This document shows, piece by piece, positions 36,110 through 47,513 of a stretch of DNA of 64,000 nucleotides. Within the stretch, counting starts at the first letter, position 1. The number at the start of each line of letters is the position of its first letter. Source of the stretch: Patiria miniata (taxonomy: Eukaryota; Echinodermata; Asteroidea; Valvatida; Asterinidae); assembly GCF_015706575.1 (NCBI RefSeq), contig NW_024037074.1:21317334-21381333 (forward strand), written 5' to 3'. The position numbers were made by a program, and so were the translations under genes. The notes beneath the pieces were generated by a model. The model was given only the letters and a program-made list of their open reading frames with translations. It did no database searches and was not told where the DNA came from.

Positions 36110-37850
36110 CAATCATTTGCAATATGCCCGGCCAATTACACCAAGTTTTCATTCAATTTAACTTCTGGCTCATTCAATTTAGATTGAAATTGAAACATCA
36201 CGCAGATCGTCATTCGACAATAAAAAAGAATCATTCAATTTCACTATCCGATCATTATATCGTATTTTAGCTTCACACGTCCGGCCCTGTTAAAGATGCA
36301 TTCAAATTCAAAGTATCGTGTTGTTCATTCAATTTCGTCTGAACCAGCAGTATTGATCAGGCATTCGTTTTCATTAATGGGCAAACATATTTCACATGTT
36401 GTCAAACATCTTATAAGACTTCCTGCATGTCCGTATTCCTATATCTTAGCGTTAATCATATCTGACGTCTTCAATCCGTAGATGCACACCTTTCTTTCCT
36501 AAATAAAGGGTATGTGCGATTAACTTTTCTTAGGAACACATACTGTGCAACTTTCTACTCCTCTTAAATGTATGAAAACTTTATATTTGGCATCTTTTTT
36601 GTTTGTTAATCTTTTTGTAAAGTGCACTTCTTTAACATTTAAATGTGTCCATGCTTTTCCGGACAACTGAGCGCGCTGTCGCTGTGATGTCACTTCAGGA
36701 AGACACTGTTCAGTATGGGGGTTTTCTGCTCAAATTGTGAACCCAAAATGTTCTTATTGAAAACATTTGTGAGAAAGGGTTGCTCATTCGCTTGCGCTTA
36801 CTGCCATGTTCCGTTGCACAAAAACGAAAGAAAATAAATTACGACAGCAAAATATCCAAACTTCTAGCAACTATTTGTGTGCTGAAATAGCCGTGTAACA
36901 TTGAGGTCTCTGCTCACAGTTTTACTCATGAATATGAAACATTGCATTAGCTAGACGAGAAGGAACACAAAATACCCTTCAAAATGGACAAATAAAACTT
37001 GAAAATAAGGTTAAAGGGGACACAAAGATACATTTTCAAGGTTTAAAGAAGTGTCCAAACAGATATAAAGAGGAACGAATTTTAAGGAGTGGCGATGTAA
37101 TCGTCTGATGAAAGTGGCCCAAGTTTCCCAACAGTTGGGAAATCACCCCCGAGCCAAGACTAGAGAAATGTCCCCGATGGTACAACCATTACCAAACGTA
37201 CATTCCCCGATGTCTTGCACGTCACGAGATGGATAGGTCAATCAGCGATGAATAAAAAAAGTACAAAAACAGAACGAAAAGAAACAGAATAATTAACATA
37301 TCAACATAAAGATGCCTGCTATACATTTTCAATCTTTTAAATAAGTAGAAAAGATCATCAACAGTAAAGAAAAAAATACTTAGCCCATTTCATTTACTTT
37401 TTAATTTTTCGTTACATCATTTAATCCTCATATCAGTTAATTTGTTACATATGAATTTTACAATCACAATTACAAAGAACCTCCGAGGAAAAGAGGAATA
37501 TGTTTAAAATAAAAATATCATATCAATTTGAATGACCAAACGATGAAAATTATTGCCCATAAACGAATAAGAAAAGAACAGCATGAATACGTCATATGTG
37601 CACCGACGTTCGCTAAGTTGAATGCGTCAACCGTCAAAAGATGTCAACAACTTAATTTAAGAATGCCACGAATTAAGTATGGAACGCACCAAAACGAAAT
37701 AGAATGCCCCAAAACGTACGAATACGAACCTTGGGAACAAAATATTGGGTTCCTAAAAATTGATATTGAATGCACCAACGATGAAAAAGAAATCCCAATT
37801 TGACCAGACCTGTAAATTCACGCGAAATTGAATGGCTGATAATGAAAATG
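36110..37850. repeat. Inverted pair of degenerate TCATTCAATTT arrays
   Basis: Around 36140-36390 the words TCATTCAATTT, TCATTCGAC and GCATTCAAATTC recur every 20-40 bp. Around 37520-37850 the complements (AATTTGAATGACC, GAATGCACC, GAATGCCCC, AAATTGAATGGC) recur in the same style. The about 1.1 kb between is unrelated. This resembles a decayed foldback element with tandem-repeat arms. The 91-codon frame at 37528-37803 is made of this array. Confidence 0.45.
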
Positions 37851-38567
37851 ATCAGAAAAATTCGGAAATTGGCCGGGAAAACCTATATTTAGGTGTTTTT
37901 TTGTTTTGTTTTAATTTTCTTCGAGCAAAATTGAAGCTATGTATGCAAGTTCAGAATCTGTTTCAATGCGTACGTCCGCAAAAGAGTCGAGAACTATGCA
38001 AGAATCATCTCGGAAAATCCGCCGTCTTGAAAAAAGAAAAGGGAAAAAAAGGGGGCCTCCTCACTTTTTTTTTCAAAAAGCCCAGAAGAAAAACTTTTAA
38101 TTTGTACTTGGCCTTTTTTGCTAATAGTTGTTTGCGCTTTAATATACTTGTAAATGACCATGGTTTGTTGTCACTGTTCCCAAGTAATGCTTGTATTTAT
38201 TTACTTAATTTAGGCTTTCCTGGCCAATTCTAACATTCGTGTTACTTTTTTTGTGATTCAAGCCAATTTCCGATATCCGATATAATTAAACTTAAATAGG
38301 AAGTGAAGTCCCTTTTTTGCTTTTATTAAAAGTGGGAACGTTGCTCAAGAGGCGGCTGGGGCGAGGTTGCGATAAAACAAGATTGACAATCTTTTTAATG
38401 CTGTTATATTTAGAATTTTACCGAAGTTTCTATTAATACCGACGTTTCTATTAACACTGACTCTGTTATATATTGCCCATCGATACCTTATAATGACTTG
38501 CAAGAAAAATAACAAAGGAGGCGCCCAATATTACCACAACCACAACCATGTTGGACTGGTTTCCAGG
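37851..38567. other. Intergenic DNA without recognised gene
   Basis: The 133-codon frame at 37832-38233 is lysine- and phenylalanine-rich with poly-A/poly-T-derived runs and shows no known domain. I see nothing else to annotate. Confidence 0.5.
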
Positions 38568-39189
38568 AATGTCGGACACTTCGCCCCATTTCCACGTCGC
38601 CCCATGTCACTTCGCCCCTAACCACTTCGCCCCATCCCACATCGCCCCATCCCCACTTCGCCCCATTCCCACTTCGCCCCATTATCACTTCGCCCCATCC
38701 CCAATTCGCCCCATCCCCACTTCGCCCCAGCTGTTACATGTAAAAAAAAAAATCTCATCTATTTTATTGGCTTAAAAACAATTCCAACAGATTCACTAAT
38801 TGCTAACCAACGGAAAGAATTAGCCCACCAAATGAACAATTCATAACCAACCTCTCTCAAGCTATCGATCTCCCCTACCGAGAAAAAAAAGCTTGAAGTA
38901 AAAGATCCAACTTTGTTTCCAACCCGCTATACCAACCCGTCTCCCACTTATCTGAGAACGACAATATCTTTGACATCCTAATTTCACTCTTGGAGGAACA
39001 ATCTACATCTAGGGCGAAGTGGGGATGGGGCGAAGTGGGGATGGGGCGAAGCGGGGATGGGGCGAAGTGGGGATGGGGCGAAGCGGGGATGGGGCGATGT
39101 GGGGATGGGGCGATGTGGGGATGGGGCGAAGTGGTTAGGGGCGAAGTGACATGGGGCGACGTGGAAATGGGGCGAAGCGTCCGACACCC
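38568..39189. mobile_element. FB-type foldback element with 16-bp tandem repeats in its arms
   Basis: The left arm (38568-38728) is a tandem array of the 16-bp unit ACTTCGCCCCATCCCC and variants. The right arm (39012-39189) is the inverted array (GGGGCGAAGTGGGGAT). The outer 60 bp of the arms match almost exactly and end in TGTCGGAC/GTCCGACA. GTTTCCAGG flanks both sides at 38559-38567 and 39190-39198, an exact 9-bp duplication. This architecture, long inverted arms of short tandem repeats with 9-bp duplications, is that described for Drosophila FB elements. The 16-residue repeats seen in all open frames here are by-products. Confidence 0.85.
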
Positions 39190-39198
39190 GTTTCCAGG

Positions 39199-39788
39199 TA
39201 TCTTGATATCGGCCGACTTTGGATGTATTTTTCCTTTAAAAGAGGCGGGAACTAGTCTACGCGGATTGTAGGGGAAACCCCCATGCATCAGCGGAGAATG
39301 GTCCATTTTAAAATAGGGTGATACATGTTACGATTTGAGGTCGCTGTCACTTTTTTTTTTCAAGTGTAAAGATTTCAAACAAAGTTAAATTGTGATAATT
39401 TCCTATCAAATATTTTAGAATGAGTCTTTATAGACATATTGTTATTTGTATTTTACCTCTCTGAAGCCTGCGGATTAAAAAAGAAAAAAAGAAGAAGGTG
39501 CAACCCATGGCGCAAGATTGGTATGGTCTACACACGTGCATGTACGCGTCCTGCGTCATCGTGTCATGCATTGTGCAAACTTTCAACTCCAGAACTAGAT
39601 AGATATCACCCGATATAGTTATAGATGCAGAGAGATGACGTAGACTTGGAAGTGACTGTACACATCGATGGTGCACGTCCCGTATCGACAATTTGACACG
39701 CCTGAAAGGACCTTTATACCATTGTTATTGTCCACCCATTTGTGTTGAGAATCGAACGAGTGTTGTGTGGTAAATATTTTGAATAGTT
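39199..39788 (+). other. Upstream flank and probable 5' UTR of MYD88
   Basis: No element recognised. A TGA at 39780-39782 is in frame just upstream of the chosen MYD88 start, so translation cannot begin further 5' in this exon. Transcription start and promoter motifs could not be fixed. Confidence 0.4.
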
Positions 39789-40482
39789 ATGTCGGAGTCT
39801 ACATTTTCTACGAAGTGTGACCGAGAGGCCACGGCGTGTTTGTATCCGGGTCAGGGGCTGGGCGGGAATCAAAGCGACAATGGTACGGGTACTGCTGGTG
39901 GTAGTCAAGTGGTTGCAAGTGTTGACAGTGGTACACATAAAACTGACGGGAGAGAATTAACAGCAACACTCTGTAGAACTGAACCAACAGCCTGCCTGTT
40001 CCCACACTCCGGATCCGACTCCCAATCGAATGAGCCCGGGTCTCTGGGCGCTGTATCAGCTACGTGTGCTACAACTTCGAGGACGACCACAACAATGAGC
40101 AGCAGTATTGGCGATGGTTACTCACCGCACGTGTACAGACACACAATGTGTGGGTTGCAGGTAGAAATGCCTTCATATGGATCTTCAAACAATGAGTGTG
40201 AGTTGGAGAAGGTTCCTGCTAAGGCACTCAATGTACCCACACGGACTCGCCTATCACTCATGTTGAACCCTCCCAAAGTCCTACATAATGACTGGACCGG
40301 GTTAGCTGGAGAAATGGGATTTGAGTACGAGGAGATTGAAAACTTTGCCCTGGAGAAAGATCCCATGAAGATAGTTCTTTCAGCCTGGACATGCAGACCG
40401 GATAGCACCATTGGAGCACTGTTGGAGATGTTAAGCACCATCAACAGGGATGATGTGCTGAATGATATTCGGAAATTAGTAG
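39789..40482 (+). CDS. MYD88: MYD88 exon 1: N-terminal extension and death domain
   Basis: Encodes residues 1-231 and the first base of codon 232. Residues 1-145 have no known fold. They include two copies of a cysteine motif, C-x6-C-L-(Y/F)-P at C10-C17 and C62-C69, both containing (A/P)TACL. The death domain begins near A146 with the same order of hydrophobic and acidic positions as human MyD88. The start ATG is the first in frame after a stop at 39780-39782. A shorter product from an internal ATG is possible. Confidence 0.88.
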
Positions 40483-43400
40483 GTACGTATAATGCTACAG
40501 GTCAGAACCAATTCTCTGTTGATTGGTAGTTAACACTACAATGTTATTATTGTTGTGTTCAGTGTTCTCATTTATTGCCTTTGTAATCATACTTGATACT
40601 TGATACAGTAATCCGTTTTTACAGCTCCTCTTGAGCTGAACTAGGATATTGGTTGGTGCAGAAATGGCATCTCCAGCCACGGGGTGCAAGAAAAAAGAAA
40701 ACCAGTACAGCAGACTAAGACTGTGATGATTAATACTACTATCATCATTATCATCATCATCATCATTATCATTCTTAGATGCTCCTTGAATGACATTCTA
40801 TACAGTTCTTGAATACAATCAAAGTGTACTAACTAACCCAAGAGAGTTTTGAAATGGTTAAAAAAAGAGAGTACTTTTTCTGTTTCTCGACATGTGGAAA
40901 ATACATCTGAATCTGAATGGTATAGCGGGCAAAGCATCCATCAATCAGGAAACATCACACCAACTTGTTGGTTAGTTTGGGGCGTGAAACAACGGGCGTG
41001 GAGCAGGACGTGTCTTCAAAATCATCACATTCACAGTTTTTCTGTAAATTTATGCCTGCAAGAACCTGAAACTTTGTGCAATCACAAACTAAATTCAAAG
41101 GTGTGGTGTATTAATTTATGTTGGTTGGTTTCCAGTATGCTAAGAACGTTACTGCATACATGTACAAGCATTTGCAGTATATGTACTCTCACCTTTCCGT
41201 CTCCATCAAAATCCACCCCCCCCCCCCCCCCTTTTTGTGGATTTTGAGGACTTAGTGTTGCTGGCCTGGTTTGACTAAATTGTGATGGAGTATGATGGAC
41301 TTGGGCCTGGAGGCCTGAAGTAATGCTAGAGGAATCTGATTGATTTTGCCTACCATCCAGTACTGCTGTCATATAAGCCATGTGTACTGTCCATCAAAAT
41401 CCACCAGTACTTCAGTGGTGGATTCCATTATGTCATGTAATGATGTATTGGAAGTAGAGTGAGTGATGGATTTTGGCGGACTTGGTCCTCTACTTAGTAA
41501 AGGGCAGTTAGGTTGAGAGTAATATAAAAATGGGTTGTAACTTACACTTAGACTTACACTTACATTTTGTTTGATGGGCAATTATCAGGCTTAAGCCTTT
41601 TAAGACCCCATATCCTTGTTCCTTCCAAAACTTATCCAGCTGCGTCTTGAATTAGTTTGTGATCTTAGCTTCTATGACGCTTGATGGGAGACTATTCTAC
41701 TCTGTGCTCACTCTGACTGAGGAAAAATATTTCTACAGCCTGTGACCTCCGCCTCTGTCAGTGTGTGGATTGGTTGAGAAGAGCTTGGACTTCTCTATAC
41801 TTTCTAATCCTTTTATAATCTTGAAGGTCTCTATCAGGTCCCCTCTTGTGCTCCTCTGCTCTAGACTGTATAGCTTTGTTTCTTGCAAGCTTTCTGGGTA
41901 GCTCAGATGTTTGATGCCTGGGATGAGTTTTGTGGCTCTTCGTTGAACTGTTTCTAACATAACGGTATCTTTCTATGGACACCAGGCTTAGATGGAATAT
42001 TCCAGATGGGGACGGATGTAAGTTTTGTATCATTGTGAAGCATTTCTTGTCAAAGTGCTTGAATGTGCACTTTATGATTCATTGCCTTATTTGCTGCTGC
42101 TGCACATTGTCTGCTAGTCTTCCCATCATCAGTGATATCTTTCTTAAGGTATGGACACCAGGCATGGACAGAATATTCCAGATGGGGACGGATGTAAGTT
42201 TTGTAGAGCACTGTGAAGCATTTCTTTTCATAGTGCTTGAAGGTGCGCTTTATGATTCTGAGTTTAGTCATGGCCTTATTTGCTGCTGCTGCACATTGTC
42301 TGCTAGTCTTCCCATCTTCAGTGATTATAACTCCCAGATCCTTTTCCTCAATGTCGTGTGGGATTACCTCTCCGTCAAGATTGTATTCAGTTTCCTGATG
42401 GGTGTTTCCCATGTGCATCCTTTTACACTTAGTGGCACTGAAGCTGAGTAGCCATGTCTCAGACCACTTTTGGAGCGAGCAAGGTCTTGTTGCATTTTCA
42501 CTTGGTCATCATCTCCCTCCCCTCATCTGTCTGTAAACTTTGGTATCATCCACAAACATCTTGACTTGTCAGCCCTGTGGTCATGCATTACTCTGATGTT
42601 GCCAGTTACATGTATTAAGCTTGGGTAGTGCATGAAATTTGCATTGAGCATGGGCTAGATGTGCATCAGACTGAGACCTGGAGTGCTCTGAAAAGTGTAA
42701 AACTAAATCAGGCCAACTCACCCTTTTGCTAGCAAATTTCTCCAAAATTTTAATTGGGCAAAGAAAAGATCCTCAGTATTTCACCAACCAAGTTTGGAGA
42801 CTCATTTCAATTTTTCAAGGAGATATTTCTTTAATGGAAATCAAGTGATTTCCAAATGAGGCTACTAAACTGGTACATGTCCAACCATGGTACAACTGTT
42901 TGAAAAGATTGACCTCTTTAGTCAGTGTCATCTGTCTGGTGACTGACTACGGAGAAATGTGTAGTAAATACAGACTACATGTTGTAGTTCCTAACTTGCC
43001 ACGTTTCTTTTGGCACAGTTGATTGATACAGTACTGAAGCAGTGTTGGACTGGCTGTTTCAGGTGCCAGTCTATTTTCTTGTATTGCATGTTTTCAATAC
43101 CGTTTTGGGACTCTTATACACAGTATTGAGAGTCCCAAATTTTTCGGACTAGACATGCGGCAAGTATGACATGCACAGTAATTGTGCCTGGTCAAGCTTG
43201 ACTGAATTTGGACGGTTGAAAAAAGTGTCTCTGAAATGAAGTGAAAATATCTGTTTTCTTATGAGAAAGTTTGGATAGCGGTATCTTTAAAGACACAACA
43301 CAGTTCTGTTGGTGTTGTTGCTTGAACTGGGAAACAGTTCAAAATTGTTCATTAGTTTCAAGAGATAGCATAGTTTAACATTCTTCTAACAAGTTTATAT

Positions 43401-46400
43401 AGATGTACATTTGTCCTATGAGTATTTGAATTTATTTCTATCATTATTTTTAGAGCGAGATGCTAGTCGATGGGTGGAGAGACGCAAAGGAGACGTCAAT
43501 GGACAACCAGTTCAAGTCCCAGAAGGTAAGATAGTCCTCAGCATAAAACCCTTGAATATCATTTCTGTAGTCACTCATGTGTTATATTAAAAAGTTAAGA
43601 GAATTGTTTATTGTCAAAATACAAATTAAGGGACTTAGATTTGACACTAATTTGTGTAATATTTGGTTTTGCAGTGAGTGAAAGCTACCCAAATGTTCCT
43701 GAGACACCAGAGCTGCGTGGGATTACATTGGAGGATCATCCATCAGGTGGGTGTCATGGCACATGCATGTACATGTACATGTACATGTAGATTGTGTTGT
43801 CTTTTCGATCCAAAGTGATTTTTGTTCTTGGGCATGACATGCATGTAGGCCTGCAGCAAAAATAATTTCGGAAAAAAATGTTGCAACCTGACGCCCTTGA
43901 CTCTCCATAGACTTTGTACACAACCGCTGGAGTGGCGCCAGGTTGCAACATTTTTTCCGTAATTTCTTAGCAGTGGTTTGTAGTTTCTGCTGGGGTTGAT
44001 TTGGTTATTACAACTGAAATGCACACCATGTAAGATGGGGCCATTGATTACAGGCATCTTGTTCCATGCAAACTCCAAATAGATAATGACAAGCAAATTG
44101 TAATACCAGCGTGTGATGTTCTAAGGAATTTCCATAAATTGTCAGAAAACTGTACCTCATTCTTCCTGGCATTTCTTTTAGCTTAAATAGAGCATTTAGT
44201 TGCATCTAAATTGCCTGTAAAAGTTGGCCGGAAGTCAATTGATATGGCTTCAGTTCCCATAGTCAGTATAGATTCAGAAATACTTACATTCACCACCAAG
44301 AACAATTTAAACAGGGGAAATAAGATCTTACCCTGAATCTTGCACACAATTCCCTGTAGGATTCATAGATCAAATTTTGTCTCTTTTCTTCTAACCAGTT
44401 GCCCCTTGAATTCAAGTTCTGGTGGCTAGTTGTATTTTGAAAATATAATGTCTAAAAACTGTATGAAGCTATGCATGACAAAATCATTGAAACTGCACAT
44501 GCCTTTCCTAGAAAGTTTGTGTTTTTGAAAGTCTCCGTCACTACCTGTTGCTATGTAAACCAATTCAATGGTTTATTTTTATACAGGCCTTCTTTATTCC
44601 ATACAAAGGGTTCACCCAGGTGGTGTTATATTTTATTTCAAAAGAACGTTTCAACTTAGCTCACAACTTTTGTCCTGCCAATAACCATAACAATCACTGC
44701 ACAAACGCTTTGTGTGGATTTGTATAAGTTGTGCGCAGGTTCAGTATTGCCGCAAGCAAAAACTACTTTGAAACGAAAGCAACTTTTTGTGTGTGCTGGG
44801 ATTGTGTACTGAATATAACATCGGCATGCAGGCTTCATCCATGCCCATAAATGGTAACTCAGAGTGGTTGTCAACTATGCATGCATTATTCCTGAATAAC
44901 AAACACACACATTTCATGGGAAGTGTTGTAAACTGTATACAGTTAACTGGTTTTTAACATGTCATTTGATATTGGAAAAGAAATGCATACAGACAAATAC
45001 CTATGATAATATAATTTGCTTTTCTTGATATAGTGTTTCACTTTGAAAATCTCAAAATGCTTTACAAAACGTCACCACATAAAAAGTATTTAACCAGTTA
45101 ATTAAGAAGTATTTGAAAAATACTACCTTTTAAAAAGAGATTCTTAACCTGTGATTTAAAAATTCCCAATTCATTAACACATGTATTTCTCAAACAAGGC
45201 AAAGATGGTGAGAATTTGGGAATTCTTACCCAAAAAAGGACCATAATGTGTACTGTTATTAGCAAATATATGAAAATGCAACTTTTAAATATGTACAATC
45301 ACAACTGTATTCACATAAAATAGCATAGGCCTACTACTCATACAACAATAACAATTAAATGTAATGACAAGTTACATGAAAAGTTCTTGGTAATTGTGAA
45401 ATTTGTGGAGGTACGTGAAGGTGTGGTTTTTCAGAGAAGCATGCCCATGTATGGATAAAGGAAACCTGTGTAGCTGCACGTACATCCTGAGCAACAACAC
45501 TGAACTCAAATATTACATGTACATGTACATGTACACTGTACATGTACACTGTACATGCGTACACTGTCACTGCGTCCCATAAGTATATCATAACGGAACT
45601 TGTGTACATGTGATTTCTTGCGCTGTGGTAAAGGAAATGATGTCACAATCACATTTAAAGGTACTCTATTGAAAAGAATCTGTGTGTCAAATGGCAAAAT
45701 GGGACACACTTTTTTAGATATAAGGTGAAAAATACAAATATTGTTATTTTATTAGAAAACACGGCGCAGACTTGATCTCACACTGGAACTCAGTCCAACT
45801 GACATAAATATGCAACACGTGAATATTACACAAAATTGGTCAGTGTTGAAATTGATATGTTTGATATCCCCACGACCGGAGAAACAGGGTAATGACATGT
45901 TCTGTCTCTTTCTGTCTTGATGTATATACAGGCCCTCCTGAGGTGTTTGATGCCTATGTCTGCTTCACCTATGCTGACAGTGAGTTTGTGAAGGAAATGA
46001 TGGCCGTCCTTGAGAAAGAACCATACAACTTAAAACTGTGTATTGATTTCAGGGACCTGGTACCTGGAGGATCCTACTCAACCATCACAGCTGAACTCAT
46101 TGAAAACAGGTACATTTGGAGTGAAATAATAATAAGTTGTTTTATGATGGTGGTTTCATAGAAAAGATGATTGATGCCCTGTTTGGTGATGTGGCATTGT
46201 GGCTAGTGGCCACAGAAATGTAGTATGGGAATCCCCTCTTATTACCAAAGTTGTTTTTAAAGTTCATGCGCAAGAAAAATATGTCATGAGTCAGAATACC
46301 TACAGACTATGTTTAGTTTGTGCACCCCTTGCACGGACATATTCACATATACTTTATAGGCACTTTATACTTAATTCATTTGATCATGTAGGTCTGAACA

Positions 46401-47513
46401 CAATATCAATCATGTTGGCACTTTTGAAAATATTGTCCATAACTTGACATGACATGAGGTATACCCCCTTCTTTTGCGTCTTTTCATGAAAGACATTCAC
46501 CACTTAAATTGATATGAACATTTACAGCTGTTGTTTAATAAATTCTACTCCATTAGATAAATTCTTTTGGCACTGCATACGGGATTGGCCGACTAGTCTG
46601 CTTTGTCAGCCAATTGTTGAAACTCTCTGTGCTGACTGGGCAACTTGTTCTTATACTCTCCCTTCTCCATGCATGTAGATGTAAGCGCATGATCATCGTG
46701 CTGTCACCAGATTTCTTGACGAGTGAGGACTGCAACTTTCAGACCAAGTTTGCTCATAGCATTGCCCCAAGTAAGTCATTCCAAAAAGAAATGGTTTGGG
46801 TGGATAGCAGTATAAGATAGGTACTGTATTTTGCAGATCCAATAACTTTTAAGTGGTACATGTATGCGTCAGACTGAGTGCTTTTAAATCTAACTGATTT
46901 TTGTTGACATTCTTGTGAAAAAGTCTACAATCCCGTGAGATTGTGTGGCGTTTTCCTTTTTTGGGTGAGGCAATTTCCAAAAACTTCCCAAGGAGTTATG
47001 AACCAGGCTGTTGACCAGGTTTAATCATTTCATTGAAGCTAATAATAATACTTCATATGACTTTATGCATTATTGTCATTGATTTTTTTTGGTATAAATA
47101 ATTGTTTACAGAGCGCAAAATTAGCTGTTAATTAGTAATTATCTGGATGTTAATTTCTGTATTTTAAAAATTTTGGCGGTATAAAAAATCATTAAGTAGT
47201 TTGTAGTACACACAAATCAGGAGCATTGTCTAAACATGGACAGCAAAATAGGATTCAAATGAAAAAGCTTATCCCCCTAAACAACTGCATTGTATTTCAC
47301 AACCTTCAATTGCCAATGGTCTTTTAAAATTATTTGTTTTCTTGGTGTGTGTGTGTGTGTGTAGGTGCACGAAGCAAGCGTCTGATCCCAGTAATGGTGG
47401 AGAACTGTAAACTACCCAACATCCTGCGCCATTTGACAATCTGTGATTACACCAAGAAGGACCTGAGACAGTGGTTCTGGCCCAGATTGCATGGCGCCCT
47501 CACTAAAAAGTAG
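39789..47513 (+). CDS. MYD88: Myeloid differentiation primary response protein MyD88 (6 exons)
   Basis: Cytosolic adaptor that links Toll-like/IL-1 receptors, through its TIR domain, to IRAK kinases through its death domain (the Myddosome), leading to NF-kB activation. Exons: 39789-40482, 43454-43525, 43675-43746, 45932-46109, 46679-46770, 47365-47513; all GT-AG with consistent phases, 418 codons (human: 296). Residues about 146-235 form the death domain (LSLMLNPP, DWTGLAGEMGFEY, RDDVL). A linker with LRGITLEDHPSG matches the human intermediate region. The TIR domain runs from 281 to 418. The extra length is an N-terminal extension of about 120 residues rich in Ser, Thr and Gly, not present in vertebrate MyD88. 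The identity of both domains in this order is diagnostic. Confidence 0.95.
40738..40776 (+). repeat. (ATC)n microsatellite
   Basis: ATC/ATT triplets are repeated about twelve times in MYD88 intron 1. Confidence 0.8.
41570..42600 (-). pseudogene. Truncated CR1/jockey-like non-LTR retrotransposon, RT C-terminal part
   Basis: Read on the minus strand, the FVDDTK motif (about 42540-42560) is the catalytic YxDD-type box of reverse transcriptase. After it come KWLLSFSATKCKRMHMGN, EKDLGVIITEDGKTSRQC, YKTYIRPHLEYSVHAW, the hallmark LETVQRRATKLIPG and RGDLIETFKIIKG. The reading frame is broken. About 160 bp is duplicated in tandem inside it (about 41975-42131 and 42154-42332), so DGKTSRQCAAAANKA occurs twice. 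Endonuclease and earlier RT motifs are absent. Lies antisense in MYD88 intron 1. The clade is from memory. Confidence 0.8.
42632..43156 (+). repeat. Dispersed repeat, copy 1 (related to 61884-62238)
   Basis: Shares an ordered chain of words with 61884-62238: AATCAGGCCAACT, GATCCTCAGTATT, CACCAACCAAGTTTG, GTACATGTCCAA, TGCATGTTTTCAATACC and CACAGTATTGAGAGTCCC. The end has an inverted pair GGGACTCTTATACAC/TTGAGAGTCCC. No coding capacity and no defined ends. Confidence 0.6.
43761..43789 (+). repeat. (ACATGT)n simple repeat
   Basis: ACATGCATGTACATGTACAT-type repeat just after the MYD88 exon 3 donor. A similar one lies at about 45513-45560. Confidence 0.8.
43869..43959. mobile_element. 91-bp MITE with 6-bp target duplication
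   Basis: The tips CGGAAAAAAATGTTGCAACCTG and CAGGTTGCAACATTTTTTCCG are inverted, with one length difference in the A-run. TAATTT flanks exactly at 43863-43868 and 43960-43965. Related sequence lies at 973-1295, and the internal words CTCCATAGACTTTG recur near 13106. Lies in MYD88 intron 3. Confidence 0.8.
45513..45560 (+). repeat. (TACATG)n / (TACACTG)n simple repeat
   Basis: TACATGTACATG repeats pass into TACACTGTACATG repeats in MYD88 intron 3. Confidence 0.75.
45932..47513 (+). CDS. MYD88: MYD88 exons 4-6: TIR domain
   Basis: Exons 45932-46109, 46679-46770 and 47365-47513. Box 1 is FDAYVCF (F285-F291). Box 2, the BB loop, is RDLVPG (R320-G325), with the conserved proline P324 needed for TIR-TIR contact in known members. 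Next come the CKRMIIVLSPDFL strand-helix and the CNFQTKFA motif, like the human CDFQTKFA. Box 3 has the FW pair (F407-W408), and the chain stops ten residues later. All signature positions are present, so the domain looks functional. Confidence 0.95.
47345..47364 (+). promoter_or_regulatory. MYD88: (GT)9 directly in front of the last MYD88 acceptor
   Basis: Nine GT repeats occupy the place of a polypyrimidine tract and run directly into the AG of exon 6. The repeat is expected to vary in length. Variable TG tracts at acceptors are known to change exon inclusion in other genes, such as human CFTR. An effect here is inference. Confidence 0.6.

Noticed and set aside
37528..38233. 91- and 133-codon plus-strand frames
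   Set aside because: The first is made of degenerate repeat units and the second is rich in Lys/Phe from A/T runs. Neither shows a domain or intron-exon context.
38548..39306. Several frames with HFAPSPLRPIPTSP-like 16-residue repeats
   Set aside because: A 16-bp repeat keeps all frames open and gives the same pattern in every frame and strand, so this is repeat DNA rather than a proline-rich protein.
39808..40444. Three minus-strand frames opposite MYD88 exon 1
   Set aside because: Shadows of a long coding exon whose plus-strand product has a clear death domain.
41975..42418. MYD88 alternative exon on the opposite strand
   Set aside because: The reading matches a decayed reverse transcriptase with frame breaks, so it is a retrotransposon remnant.
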